This document shows, piece by piece, positions 1 to 11,793 of a stretch of 64,000 bases of DNA (its first letter is position 1; each line of letters starts with the position of its first letter). The DNA comes from Otatea glauca (taxonomy: Eukaryota; Streptophyta; Magnoliopsida; Poales; Poaceae). The notes below the pieces were generated by a model. The model saw nothing but the letters and a program-made list of their open reading frames with translations. It ran no database searches and had not been told where the DNA came from. A program made the position numbers and the translations under genes. The DNA lies in contig CM070726.1 in assembly GCA_036346275.1 (NCBI GenBank), forward strand, positions 25,083,410 to 25,147,409, in the 5' to 3' direction.

Positions 1-61
1 TCAAAAGCGGCGGGAGTTTAAAGGTTTAGGGCACTCAGAAGAAGTGTATCCATTTTACATA

Positions 62-410
62 TATATGGAGCATATTATCAGTGGCGGTTCTTTATACGAA
101 CCGCCACAGATAACTTTATCAGTGGCGGTTCTTCACAAGAACCGCCACAGATAACTTTATCAGTGGCGGTTCTTCACAAGAACCGCCACTGATACACTTA
201 TCTGTGGCGGTTCGTATAAATAACCGCCACAGATAATTTTATTAGTGGCGGTTCTTCACAAGAACCGCCATCGATATATTTCTCGTGGCGGTTCGTATAA
301 AGAACCGCCACAGATAATTTGTATTAGTGGCGGTTATTTATACGAATCGCCACAGATAAGTGTCTCAGTGGCGGTTCTTGTGAAGAACCGCCACTGATAT
401 AATTATCCTA
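62..410. repeat. CACTA subterminal palindromic repeats (family A)
   Basis: About eight copies of a unit built from gtggcggttctt and its complement aagaaccgccac, separated by spacers such as agataactttatc. Neighbouring copies alternate in orientation, so each pair can fold into a hairpin. In CACTA elements, repeats of this kind next to the terminus bind the element-encoded TNPA-type protein. The array lies 400 bp beyond the 3' end of the TNP2 gene, as expected. Confidence 0.8.
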
Positions 411-712
411 ATATATTAATCCATACATAATCCTAATATAGTAATATACCCTATATAATACTAATATATTAATAACCCTATATAATCCTAATATAGTAAT
501 GACCTTACATAATCCTAATAAATATTATATACCCTATATAATCCTAATATAGTAATTACCATTTATAATCCTAATATAGTAATATACCCTCTATAATCCT
601 AATATATTAATGACCCTATAATCCTAATACAGTAATGACCATATATAATTCTAATATAGTACTATACCCTATGTAATCCAAATATATTAATGACCCACAT
701 TTCCATTACTCC
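411..712. repeat. AT-rich minisatellite, about 30-bp unit
   Basis: Roughly nine imperfect tandem copies of a unit resembling tataatcctaatatagtaat followed by accc or gacc. Period is about 28-32 bp with small indels. It sits between the subterminal palindromes and the 3' end of the TNP2 gene and has no coding content. Confidence 0.75.
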
Positions 713-793
713 ACACAAATGTATAACACCATATTTCCATTACTCCATACAAATGCATATTGTTTACATCACATTGCCATTACTCGTATATAG

Positions 794-3700
794 CTAATTA
801 TTTTCTTTCACAATTTGCCCTTCTTCATGATCGTCGCGATGATAGGTAGCTTCCTGAGTGGTTTCTTTCTCGAGCCTGATGTTGCCATCTACGAAAGGAG
901 GCAACTCGTCAAACTGGTTGTACTCATCCTCATCCACGACATTCTCAACTCCGACGATCCTTCTTTTTCCCTGAAGAACTACATGGCGCTTCTTATCTGC
1001 CGGGTCGATTACATAGAAGACTTGTGCTACTTGCTTCGCAAGTACGAATGGTTAAATCTCAGATCCGACATGTTTGATGTCCAAAGTAGTGAAGCCATAC
1101 TTGTCCACCTTGACACCCTTTGGGAGTTGTACCCAACGACACCGAAACATCGGGATCTTAAAAATACAATAGTCGAGCTCCCAAATCTCTTCTATGAACC
1201 CATAGAAGCTAGTCTTCTTCTTGCTGTGTTGTCATAGGCATCTATGCGGACACCACTATTTTGGTAAGTGCTTTTGCTATCCTGAGATCTCGTGTAAAAG
1301 GTATATCCATTTATGTCGTATCCTTGCCATGTCAAGATTGTACCTGATGGCCCTTTTGCCAACCACCTCAACATAACACTCGTTTCTTTCCAGTCATATG
1401 CTCTTTGAACCAATGATTGAACAAACGGTTATGCTCTTTTGTTACCCAAGCCCTCGATCGTCCACGATTTTCCTCTCGTAGCTTATCCTTGTGCATGTCC
1501 ATATACGAGGACACCTCAACTGACTGTTGCAAGACTGTGAAATGAGCTTTTTCGAACAATCCATGATCGTAAGAATTTGTTGATTTCCTTCCAATCGTCC
1601 CTTTCCCAGCTAGCCTACCCTCATGGTGAGATACAGGGACTCCTACCGGTTCCACCCCCTCCATGTAATCCACGCAAAACTCAGTAACCTCCTCAGTTGC
1701 ATAACCTTCCACAATGCAGCCCTCCGGTCGAGATCGATTGCGTACATACTTCTTCAGGATACCCATGTACCTTTCGAACGGGTACATCTGATGAAGGAAT
1801 ACGGGGCCACATACATTTATCTCATTCACAAGGTGAACAATGAGATGAACCATTATATCGAAAAATGATGGAGGGAAATACATCTCTAGCTGGCATAGTG
1901 TCTTCACCACATCATTCTGCAGTTCAGAAAGTTCGATGGGATCGATGACCTTCTGTGAAATCGTGTTGAAGAAGAAACACAACCTCATGATTGCCTCTCG
2001 GACCTTTTCAGGCAAAATACCTCTAATTGTAATAGGAAGCATTTGTGTCATCATCACATGACAATCATGAGACTTCATACCAGTTAACTTCAAATCTTTC
2101 ATCGACACCAGTTTCTTGATGCTTGCGGAGTAACCAGATGGAACTTTCACACCATGCAAGCATTTGCAGAGGTCTGTTATCTCTTTCTTGGATAGAGTGT
2201 AGCAAGCTGGGGGAAGGTAAAGTCGGCCTTTCCCATTGTCTCGAGGATGTAGCTCAGCTCTGATTTTCATATCTTCCAGGTCCCTTCGTGCCTTCAGTCT
2301 GTCCTTAGTTTTGCTAGGAATATTCAGCAAAATACCAATCAAGCTGTCACATACATTTTTCTCTACATGCATAACGTCTATGCAGTGTCTAATTTCTAAG
2401 TCCTTCCAATAGGGCAAGTTCCAAAATATCGATCTCCCACGTGATCTTCTCAGTACGAGACCTCGATTTATTATTACTCTCTCCCTTTCCAAGTACAACA
2501 TTAATATCCTTAACCATATCATATACCTCTTCCCCACGAGGAGGCCTTGGAGCTATACCATCCTCTTTTGTCCCGTCGAATTGTTTCTTCATATTGCGGT
2601 AGGGGTGATTCTCGAAGGAACCTCGGTGATGCATGTACACGTTTTCCTCGAGTTATTGAGCCACACACTTGCGGTTTCATCCATGCAATGGGGCATGCTT
2701 TGGCCCCTTTACAAGACGACCGGATAGGTTACCAAGGGCGGGAAATCATTGATGGTGCAAAACAACAATGCGCGAGGGTGAAGTACTCTCGCTTGTACTC
2801 ATCCCATACTGTACACCTTCGCTCTACAAGATCACAAGATCTTCCACCAATGGTTGTAGGTATACATCAATATCATTGCCAAAGTTGTCTCGGCCCTTGG
2901 ATAAGCAAATGACATCATAATGTACTTTCGTTTCATACACAACCAAGGAGGAAGGTTGTAGATACAGAGAGTCACGGGCCAAGTGCTATGAATACTACTC
3001 ATGTTACCGAAAGGATTCATTCCATACGTACTCAATCCAAACCTTATATTCCTCGGTTCATTCCCGAAGTCCTTCCTAAAGAGCCTATCGATGGTTCTCC
3101 ACCGGGCGTAATCGCAGGTGTCTCGACTTTCCATCCCTTTTACGCTCTTCTGAGTGCCATCGCATCAATTGGGCATGTTTTTTGTTTCCAAATAAACGCT
3201 TCAACCGAGGTATTACCGGTAAATACCATACCACTTTAGCGGGAGCTCCTTTCTACACCACGGTGCTCTCGCTGTCATGGCCTTTACGCTTGTATCGCGA
3301 TGATTTGCACACCGGACATACATGCATGTCTGTATACTCTTTGCGATAGAGTATACAATCGTCATGTATTCTTTCTACTTCCAATCCCAATGGACATACA
3401 ACCTTCTTAGCTAAATAAGTGGTTATTGGCAATACGTTTCCATCTGGAAGCATGTCCGCTAAGAGATGTAATAGCGCCGTGAAACTTTTATCGGACCAAC
3501 CATTGCTTGCCTTCAATTTTAGAAGTGAAAGCACGGTGTGCAACTTTGTGTATTCCTCCTTGCAACCCGGGAACAAAGGTGTGTCCGAGTCGTCCAACAA
3601 ACCCTTGAATTGATTAAACTCTCTCTGACTAGTGTAGTTCCCTTCAGCATCGCGCAACATCTGAGCAAGATTATTATCGTCATCAATGTCCAACCTATCC

Positions 3701-4020
3701 TCATCAGATCCATAACTGATGTCCACTACCATAATGCCTTCTCCATCATCCAATACGTTATCACCTTCATGTATGTTTTCCTCTTCACCGTGACTTGTCC
3801 AACGTGTATAGCCAAGTACAAAACCCCTTCGAATCAAGTGCAAGTGGATGTGCTCTTTGTCTAAAAACATTTTCTCATTCTTGTAATCAATGCATGGACA
3901 ATGTATGTACTCCGTCTTCTTGTGCAACTTGTTCTCCTCAGTGGCTCTTAAAAAAGCAGATACCCCGTCGATGTAATCTCGGCTGTAACGGTTCGCATTG
4001 TACATCCATCTCCGGTCCAT
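794..4020 (-). pseudogene. TNP2-like CACTA transposase (copy A), broken
   Basis: Transposase of a CACTA element, which would act in the nucleus on the element ends. Read on the minus strand from the ATG at 4020. The N-terminus begins MDRRWMY and carries a transposase-associated domain (about residues 1-80, motif CPC..C, then HLIRRGF). The TNP2 core follows (LFPGCKEEYTKLH, ASNGWSDKSF, CPVC.SSRYK, EPRNIRFGLS, WPVTLCIYNLPPWLC, RHCIDVMHVEKNV). Next come a DUF4218 region (MYFPPSFFDIMVHLIVHLV) and a DUF4216 region near the C-terminus (WLAKGP, GYDINGY, FIEEIWELDY), ending at a stop at 794-796. It is spread over several frames: a 1-nt shift near 1240 and an in-frame TAA at 1052-1054 are clear. The family-conserved Asp in the FGLSTDGMNPFG-type motif is Tyr (codon 3024-3026). 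Not functional as read. Confidence 0.88.
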
Positions 4021-4044
4021 CTAAAATTAATTAACATATAAAAA

Positions 4045-4640
4045 TTGATTAAAAACTAATCTAATTACTTATCATCTAAATGAGCTAGATAATAAATTCA
4101 TCATCTAAAAATGATGAGCATCCACATACCAAATTAGCTAAAATTTCATGTATATTAATATCCAATAATCTTAATTAAATAAATTTAATATATGTCCACA
4201 CTAATGGAACCAAATTAATAGTAATTAAAAAACTAATCTGAATACTTTTCCTGTAAAGAAGCTAGATAATAAATTCATCATATAAAAATGATGAGCACCC
4301 ACCTACCAAATTAACTAAAATTTCATTTATATTAATACCCAATAATCTTAATTAAATAAATTTATTATATGCAAGATGTATATGTCCGTACACTAATGGA
4401 ACCAAATTAATAGTAATTAAAAAACTAATCTAATTACTTATCATCTAAAGGAGCTAGATAATAAATTCATATATATGCAAGGTGTATATGTCCGTACACT
4501 AATAGAACCCAATTAATAGTAATTAAAAAACCAATCTAATTACTTATCATCTAAAGGAGCTAGATAATAAATTCATCATGTATCAAATTAACTTAAAATG
4601 CAATTAATATTAAATATATGCTTAATCATAATTCATCATC
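4045..4640. repeat. AT-rich tandem array between the two CACTA genes
   Basis: Four imperfect copies starting near 4050, 4226, 4418 and 4528. Each opens with aaaaaactaatctaattac and contains agctagataataaattcatc and aaccaaattaatagtaatt. Units run from about 110 to 190 bp because internal blocks are lost in the later copies. The array lies just upstream of the TNP2 start codon at 4020, so it may include the promoter or 5' leader of that gene. Confidence 0.7.
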
Positions 4641-4808
4641 TATAAAAGGAACACAATATCATCTAATGAACCTAGCTAGGAAATAAATTCATCAACTACA
4701 AAATGGTAGCTAAATAAAAATAAACAAAAATCTAAACTTTTCATCTCATCTACATATAAACCCTAATTAAACTTGGTTTAAAAATTAAATTGCAACTGAT
4801 AATATTGC

Positions 4809-7231
4809 CTATAAATAGGTGGTCAGTAGCAGCACTGGTCTATGTACTATCATATACCGAAAAGTTAAAGCTGGGTTCTTCTTGTGTAGCCCTCTGCGAT
4901 ATTTGTAGACATCGAACGACGTGTCGAGTAATTCTATGATAGGCTTCAAGTTGTGGGTGCCGGCCTTTTTTGAATCAAGGTAAATTACCCGGTTCTATCT
5001 TGGTATAATTACGAGTAGAACCCAGTGATACCACACAGGTATGTCATCATGGTCACTGAACCTAACTTTGAGATACGATATATAGACAAATAAACAAGTA
5101 TAGCATCTGGACGAAGCACTTACCCCGGGTTGTGGGGTAAAAGTATGAATTTTTTGTCGGAATGAGCTAGCATTAGTTTTTCCATGTACTCGTGGACGAC
5201 TCGTTTATCTTCGTCCATGGTTTGCTTGGACACCATGTGTGGGTCGGTGAAATCCACCGGTTCTTTCCTTGCTTTTGCTTGGAAGATCATATATCTACAT
5301 ATAGAAAATCAAGGATTACATATATATATGATATTTATCATTGAGGTAGAAATGTAGACGGTGATTGCACACACTTACAGTGTTTAGCATCTTATGAGTG
5401 AGGCGTCGAGCGCTTTGAGGTTGTACAGATCGAACAAGTCATAGAAGCCAACCACGAAGATGCCATCTAAAAACCGGTGTAACAAATGCTCTTCCTTGAA
5501 GCTTACCGAGATACTCGATGTTCGTTGTGCTACCGGCTTGTTGGCTTGTTGCATGCACCAATTTTGCAATCGTTTGCAGTCTAATGTAAGCGTCTTCGTG
5601 CGCTCATCCGTTACGAATGGCTGCCCCAGCTCAAATTGCCGCACCAACGGGGCAAATGGAAAGTCACGGGCTGATCTGGTACCTTTCGATTTGCCCTTGT
5701 CTCCGCCTCCCTTCTACCAAATATATTCTTCACACGAGACGACTGGGCCCGAACTGCAGTAACGGTATGCACCTGACGGGACACGGTAGTTGATTTGGAG
5801 GGCTCCTTTGGTTGATCACATGGCTCTGGTAGTGCTGGTAGCTCTGGCGCATCATGTGGCTCCGGTAGTGCTTGTAGCATCGGTGCTCCTAGGTGGGCGT
5901 CGAAGGAGATGTCCTTCTTGGGCCACTGGATGAATGTGTCGATGGCATCCCCTAGTGTGACGATCTCATCGTTTGGGGGCATCTACAGCATGACGGTCTT
6001 GAAAATTTCATGTACACCGTCGACTTGGACTTTCGCGTAGCCCGGCTCTAAAGAACGACCGTGAATAAACGCCCATATGCTAGATAAGTACGCTTGTCCC
6101 CAAGCAGCCTGTATGGGAACAGAGCCATTGGCAAGCCTCACTTTTAGATTGCACGGCGTGGGCACCTACATAAGGGTACACAAGTAATTAGCTAACACGT
6201 CCAACAGGTCTATCTAAGGAGTATTGCAGGCATCTTACCCGGGTGTCATCAGGAGGAAATCTGGCTTTATCCACGTCCGTCTCAGGGGCAGATGCGCAGC
6301 TGCACAGACGGTTGGTTGGGCTGAACTGCACCGATGCTTCTTGGGCTTGCACGTCCCATGCCTGCCTCTCTGCAGCCACCCTTTGCTCCATCCGTTCTCC
6401 AAGGCTTCATAGCTGACTATTGAACTGCTCTCTGAGCCTTTCCTCAACCCTTTCCTCAATCAAGGCTACTAGCCATTCCTCGCGCTCGGCTTTGCTTCTC
6501 TTCCTACTCTAGTACGTGTCAGAGTCATATGGGAATCCCATTTTCCAGGAACGAAAACACCTAGGCCTCGGGTGCGACCTGGGTGCTCCTTGTTTCCCAA
6601 GGCCGTGGATAGTATGTCTTTCTCTTTATTTGAAGTGAAAGAGCCCTGGGAAGATTTTGTGCTCAACGATATTAGGCGTTGGGACACTTCCTCATCAGCG
6701 GGGTTTGCAAAGGACATGCCGCCCGAAAACGTGGGACGTGACCTCGCTCTTACCCAGTTTCGGGCACGTGGGTCCACGATCGAGACAAACGGCTGAGTGA
6801 CCTCCTTATGAACTGCCTCGTCGTCCTCCCTCGATCATTGCGCGATCTTGCCCACGTACCCTGTTGAGCCGAGTTTGTGTGGGTGGGTGTTTTTTTGACT
6901 GGAAGGTCTTGTGCGCCGTACTTGCACGCGCAAATTCTTCAGTTGTCTTCAACTCAACAAATTGTCCCCAGACGTCTTCAGAGATGAACCCGTACTTTTG
7001 GAACGGAGTCATTTCCTTAATCACGTAATTACTGATGAGGACGCTCTTGAAGTTCTTCCACGCCTTTCCTGCCACTAGCAACGCGTATCGTCGCAGTGCA
7101 GCCATGGCGTCTTGTGGAAGCTCGAACGATGCAAATATTTCAATCACCAGGTTATCACGCTCCTCCTCTGTCAGCGTCTTCCATGATGGGTAGGTGATAG
7201 GGACCCTTTCACGCCCAACGATCCCGCACAT
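4809..7231 (-). pseudogene. Second CACTA gene: Transposase_24 / DUF8039 / Ulp1-like, broken
   Basis: Read on the minus strand from about 7231. The first part matches plant Ptta/En-Spm (Transposase_24) proteins in pattern (YPSWKTL, PFQKYGFISEDVWGQFV, DPRARNWVRARS, ALGNKEHPGRTRGLG). The middle resembles DUF8039 (TPCNLKVRLANGS, IQAAWGQ, then LGDAIDTFIQWPKKDI). The end resembles a C48/Ulp1-type peptidase split by apparent introns: KKFILLPHNPG ending at a gtaagt donor near 5120, then YHWVLLVI and VIYLDSKKAG. His and Asp of the catalytic triad are visible, but the Cys-containing part is not. An in-frame TAG at 4995-4997 stands where family members have Trp. Several frame changes occur between 5380 and 6780. 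Role in transposition is unclear for this family; the pairing with TNP2 is standard for grass CACTA elements. Confidence 0.75.
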
Positions 7232-7950
7232 GGTCCGAAAAGCTATCGCAGCCTTTAGAGGCGCAGTAGGAACCCATCGTGCGGATCGACCGCCCTGATG
7301 GTGTATCAGCTCTGAGGCCTTTTACTATGCCCTCTTAGAGTGCGCCTCTTTCCTTCCACGTTGGGTGTGTCATCAGATCCATTTGGTGGCGAGGACTGAG
7401 GGGATGCCATCTTGTACGATTCAACATTAAGAGTAGGTAAGTTAAGAGAAGCAAATTTCAATTAAGAGTAGGTAAGTTAAGAGAAGCTAAGCTATCAATT
7501 ACGAGTAGGTAAGTTTAAACGAATTATAAGAGAAGCTAAACAATTCATTGATTCAATAAGGCCTTAAATTCTTACCACCTTAACATGCACAATAAGAATT
7601 GATAACAAGATTCACTGTTATTAAAGTCCAAAATGACAAATTAAATTCTGAACAGCATGTATCCAGATTAGTATACGAATGACATACCAACCGAATCAGT
7701 GAACCAATCAGCAAGCTAACCGAATAAGCAAATGACTAGTAGGTTATAGACAATAATCACAAATAAGCATAACATATTCAGACTTTTAGACAGTGCATGA
7801 ATCAAGACTTGTAAAGCATGTAAGTCTATCAGTTTAAGGCCTTATTCACCGAATAAATTGTCAATATCATTATATACCTTAGTATCATTACAGAGCAATC
7901 TCAAACCCACAGCCAGCAAAGTGAAGTATATATACTCACAATCGAAACTG
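7232..7950. other. Upstream region of the second CACTA gene, no gene seen
   Basis: AT-rich sequence without a supported reading frame. It contains a short tandem repeat at 7432-7512, three copies of about 36 bp around gagtaggtaagtt and aagagaagc. Position suggests promoter or leader of the gene ending at 7231, but no clear promoter motif was identified. Confidence 0.5.
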
Positions 7951-7951
7951 C

Positions 7952-8278
7952 ACGGGGGAGGGAGGAGAGCACGGGGGAGTGTAGAGGTGAGCCTCAACCA
8001 GCGTCGCCGAGGGGAGGGCACGGGGGAGGAAGGAGGCAGCCGAGGGGGAGGGCATGGGGGAGGGAGGAGGCTGCCGAGGGGGAGGGCAAGGGGAGGGAGG
8101 AGGCCACCGAGGGGGGTAGGGCGTAGCCGGGTCGAATCGCCGCCAAGTGGCGAGCGCGCCGCTGAGTGGGAGGGAAGGGGGAGGGAGGAAGCAGCACTAC
8201 CGAGGGGGGAGGCGCGTCCGAGGGGGAGGGCACGGGGGAGGGAGGAGGGTGTCGCTGATGGAGAGGGCACGGGGGAGG
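7952..8278. repeat. G-rich minisatellite, about 36-bp unit
   Basis: Imperfect tandem copies of a unit like gagggggagggcacggggg followed by agggaggaggc. The plus strand has many runs of three to five G, so G-quadruplex formation is possible. Long frames on both strands here are Gly/Arg- or Pro/Ser-rich by-products of the repeat and are not annotated as genes. Confidence 0.8.
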
Positions 8279-8369
8279 TAGCTAGGTTTTCAACTTGAAA
8301 ACTGGGGCAATTCGGGACTTAGCACGCCAAGGGGCATAACGCCGCGAGCGCGACAGGAAGTAGGGTGCG

Positions 8370-8500
8370 GCAGGGCCATCCCAGACAATTCTGGGATTGA
8401 ACCGTCCAGAAAAAATGATCATCCCAGACGGTTCTAGTGTTGAACCGGCTGGGATGAATTTATCCCAGACGATTCAATCCCACAACCGTCTGGGATGAGC
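8370..8500. repeat. CACTA subterminal repeats (family B)
   Basis: Alternating copies of atcccagacggtt and its complement aaccgtctgggat, with variants, separated by short AT-rich spacers. Layout is as in other grass CACTA ends. They lie 80 bp beyond the 3' end of TNP2 copy B. Confidence 0.75.
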
Positions 8501-8581
8501 CATTTTTTCCTTAATTTAATTATAATACGTACATCTCATTTAATATAATACATACAGCTATTTAATTTTAATCAATACATC

Positions 8582-11500
8582 TCATGATAACTCTACTTGC
8601 TTATTCTTTTGTGCAAAAATTGGCCCTTCGCGCTGATCAACACATCTGTAGCTGGCTTCCTCTGGTTGGTCTTCCTGGGTTGTGACGCCGGTAATAATAG
8701 GAGGCAACTTGTCAAACTGATTGTATTCTTCTTCATCTACCACATTGTTAACTCCGACAATCCTCCTTTTTCCCTGAAGAACAACGTGGCGCTGCTTGTT
8801 GGACGGGTCGGTTACGTAGAAGACTTGAACAACTTGGTTAGCGAGAACAAATGGTTCGTCTTGGTATCCGACACGTTCGAGCTCCACAGTTGTTACTCCG
8901 TACTTGTCAACCTTCACGTGCTGCAGGTTAACCCAATGACACCGAAATAAGGGGATCTTGAAAAATACGTACTCGAGCTCCCAAATTTCTTCAATGAACC
9001 CATAGTACGAGCTCCTCGTTGATCCAACGGTATTCAGCGCATCAATGCGAACACCGTTGTTCTGCTTTGTGCTCTTCATGTCCTGATCTCTCGTGTAAAA
9101 TATGTACCCATTTAAGTCATATCCTTTCCATGTTACCACCGTAAATGCTGGCCCTTTTGCCAACCATGTCAGCGTATCACCTGATGAGCTTCCAGTGATG
9201 GGTTGTTGCTCCTTGAACCATCTGTTGAACTGAAGGTTATGCTGTCTGATGATCCAGTACTCTGGCTGCGTCGGATTCTCTTGTCGTAGCCAATTCTTGT
9301 GCTCTTCGATATACGAGGCCACAACCGCCATGTGTTTCAAAACTGTGAAATGGGCTTGAGTGCACCCAACTGGATCAGGCGTGATTGCTTTCCTTCCTAT
9401 GGTCCCGATGCCCTGGAGCCTCCCCTCATGGCGGGATCGAGGCACACCTATCGGTTCGACCTAAGCCATGTAGTCCACACAGAATTCGATGACCTCTTCG
9501 GTTGCATAACCTTCAATAATGCTACCCTCCGGTTGAGATCGATTCCGTACTTACGACTTGAGAACTCCTATGTACCTCTTGAACGGGTATATGCTACGTA
9601 GGAACACAGGCCCGCACATCTTTATCTCCCTCACAATGTGAACAATGAGATGGACCATGATATCAAAAAACAATGGAGGGAAATACATCTCAAGATTACA
9701 TAGAGTCATTACCACCTCGGCCTGCAGAGCATCTAGTTCTTCGGAATCGATGACCTTCTGAGCAATTGTGTTAAAGAAATAACATAGCCTTGTAATTGTC
9801 TCCTGGATCTTGGTCGGTAAAATACTTCTAATTGCCATAGGGAGCATCTGTGTCATAAGCACATGGCAATCATGGGACTTCATGCCAGTTAAACTAAAAT
9901 CTTGCATCGAAACAGGTCTCTTCAAGTTGGATGAGTAACCGAACGGAACTTTCACACCATGCAAGCACTGGCACAGTTCGGTTCTCTCAGCCTTGGACAA
10001 AGTGTAACAAGTAGGTTCACAATATGTTCGCCCTTTATCGGTCTTCTTCGGTGATAACTCAGGTCTGATGCCCATATCGACCAAATCAAGCCGTGCGTTC
10101 ATACCGTCCTTTGTTTTGCCCTTAATATTCAGTAAGAGACCAATCAAGCTATCGCAGACATTTTTCTCTACGTGCATCACGTCGATGCAGTGCCGAACTT
10201 CTAGGTGCTCCCAATAAGGTAGGTCCCAAAATATTGATCGCTTCTTCCACATGCTCTTATCACGGGTCCTCGATTTACGTCCCTTTTCAAGCTCAACATC
10301 TAAGTTCTTAACCATATCATGAATTTATGTCCTGCTTAAAGATGTTGGAGCTAAACCATTTTTGGTCGTATCGTCGAATTGTTTTTTCATCTTGCGGTAT
10401 GGGTGATTCCTCCGAAGGAACCTACGGTGACGCATGTACACGGTTTTGCGCGAGTGATTCAGCCACACACTCTCGGTATCATCCATGCGGTGAGTACATG
10501 CTTTGGCTCCTTTTGTACTCTGCCCTGATAGGTTAGCAAGGGCAGGATAATCATTTATGGCGCAGAACAACATGTAGCGCAAAGTGAAGTACTCTCGTTT
10601 GTGAGCATCCCATACCTGCACCCCAGGAGCCCACAACGTGTTCAAATCTTCCACTAATGGTGCTAGGTACACATTAATATCGTTTTCAGGTTGCTTCGGG
10701 CCTTGGATGAGTATAGACATCAATATATACTTTCGCTTTATACACAACCAAGGAGGAAGGTTGTACACACAAAGATTCACTGGCCAAGACATCAATATAT
10801 ACTTTCGCTTCAAACCTGCTATCGATGTTTCTCCACTGTGTGGAATCAGCAGGGTGCCTAATTATTCCATCGTTCTTACGCTTATCCGACTGTCACCGAA
10901 GCAATTTTGCCTCTTTTGGGTTCGCAAACAAATGCTTCAAACGGAGAATTATAGGCAGATACCACGCCACCTTAGCACGAGGTCCTTTGTTCAACTCCAT
11001 GCACTCGTCATCATCATCCGATCTATCTTTACGCTTGTACTGGGATGCGTTGCACACTGGACATACATGCAAGCTTGCGTACTCTTTGCGGTAGAGGATA
11101 CAGTCGTTCGGACAGGCATGTATTCTTTCTACTTCCATTCCCAAGGGACAGATAACTTTTTTGGCTTTGTAGGTGGTTGTTGGCAACTCATTTCCCTTCG
11201 AAAGCATATCCGCTAATAGACCTAATAGCGTCGTGAAACTCTTGTCGGACCAACCGTTGCTTGCCTTTAATTTCATCAGTTCTAGCACAGATGTCAACCT
11301 TGTGTATTTGGACTTGCAACCCGGGAACAAAGGTTTCTCCGAGTCATCCATTAAGCCTCGGAATTTTATGTACTCTCTCTCATCAAGGCTCTCTTCGGCA
11401 TCCCGTAGCATCTGATCCAGATTGTCATTGTGGAACCTATCCTCATCGAAAGCACAATCCATATCATTTGGAGTATCGTTGACGTCGTTGACGATATCCA

Positions 11501-11793
11501 GAGTATCTTTGTCTTCATTGACGATGGTAGTACTACTTGGTCCCTGCGTATCTGCTCTTCATCGTGATTGGTCCAACAGGTATACCCCCTTTTGAAACCT
11601 CGTAAAATCAAGTGTGCTTCGACTTGCATTGAGTTTGGAAACATCCTAAGATTCTTGCAGTCAATGCGTGGACAAGGCATAAATTCCACCCCTTGTTCAA
11701 TATATCTTTCTCTGCAGCTCTTCTAAAAGCGGAGACACTATTAATGTACTCGGCGCTCTCACGGTTCTCAGTGTACATCCAGCTTCGGTCCAT
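8582..11793 (-). pseudogene. TNP2-like CACTA transposase (copy B), core block lost
   Basis: Starts MDRSWMY at 11793 like copy A. The transposase-associated domain shifts frame near 11690 (MDRSWMY in one frame, the CPRIDCKN/HLILRGF part in another). The TNP2 core follows (LFPGCKSKYTRL, ASNGWSDKSF, CPVCNASQYKRK), then YNLPPWLCIKRKYIL, RHCIDVMHVEKNVCDSLIG, the DUF4218 region (MYFPPLFFDIMVHLIVHIV) and an uninterrupted 287-codon C-terminal part (8582-9445) with a DUF4216 region. The stretch that should hold the conserved DGMNPFGNMSS-type block is absent. In its place is a second copy of a 23-bp piece of the following exon (10716-10738 and 10788-10810). Comparison with copy A gives the expected order. 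Not functional. Confidence 0.88.

Larger units (their letters stand above)
1..8300 (-). mobile_element. CACTA (En/Spm) element A, degraded, ends unresolved
   Basis: The region holds the parts of an autonomous CACTA element: a subterminal palindrome array (62-410), a TNP2-like transposase (794-4020, minus) and a second CACTA gene (4809-7231, minus), followed by a G-rich minisatellite. No CACTA terminus or 3-bp target duplication could be found on either side. The left end may lie before the window, and the right limit near 8300 is set only by the start of a different subterminal repeat family. The gcggtt palindromes are not repeated on the right, so part of the element may be missing or the two genes may come from two elements. 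Confidence 0.6.

Noticed and set aside
62..410. CRISPR-like regular repeats
   Set aside because: Units alternate in orientation, spacers are similar to each other, and the context is a plant CACTA end.
815..1237. Plus-strand frame of 140 codons
   Set aside because: Antisense shadow of the TNP2 C-terminus, which has clear family motifs on the minus strand.
7842..8298. Two opposing frames of over 140 codons
   Set aside because: Produced by the G-rich minisatellite.
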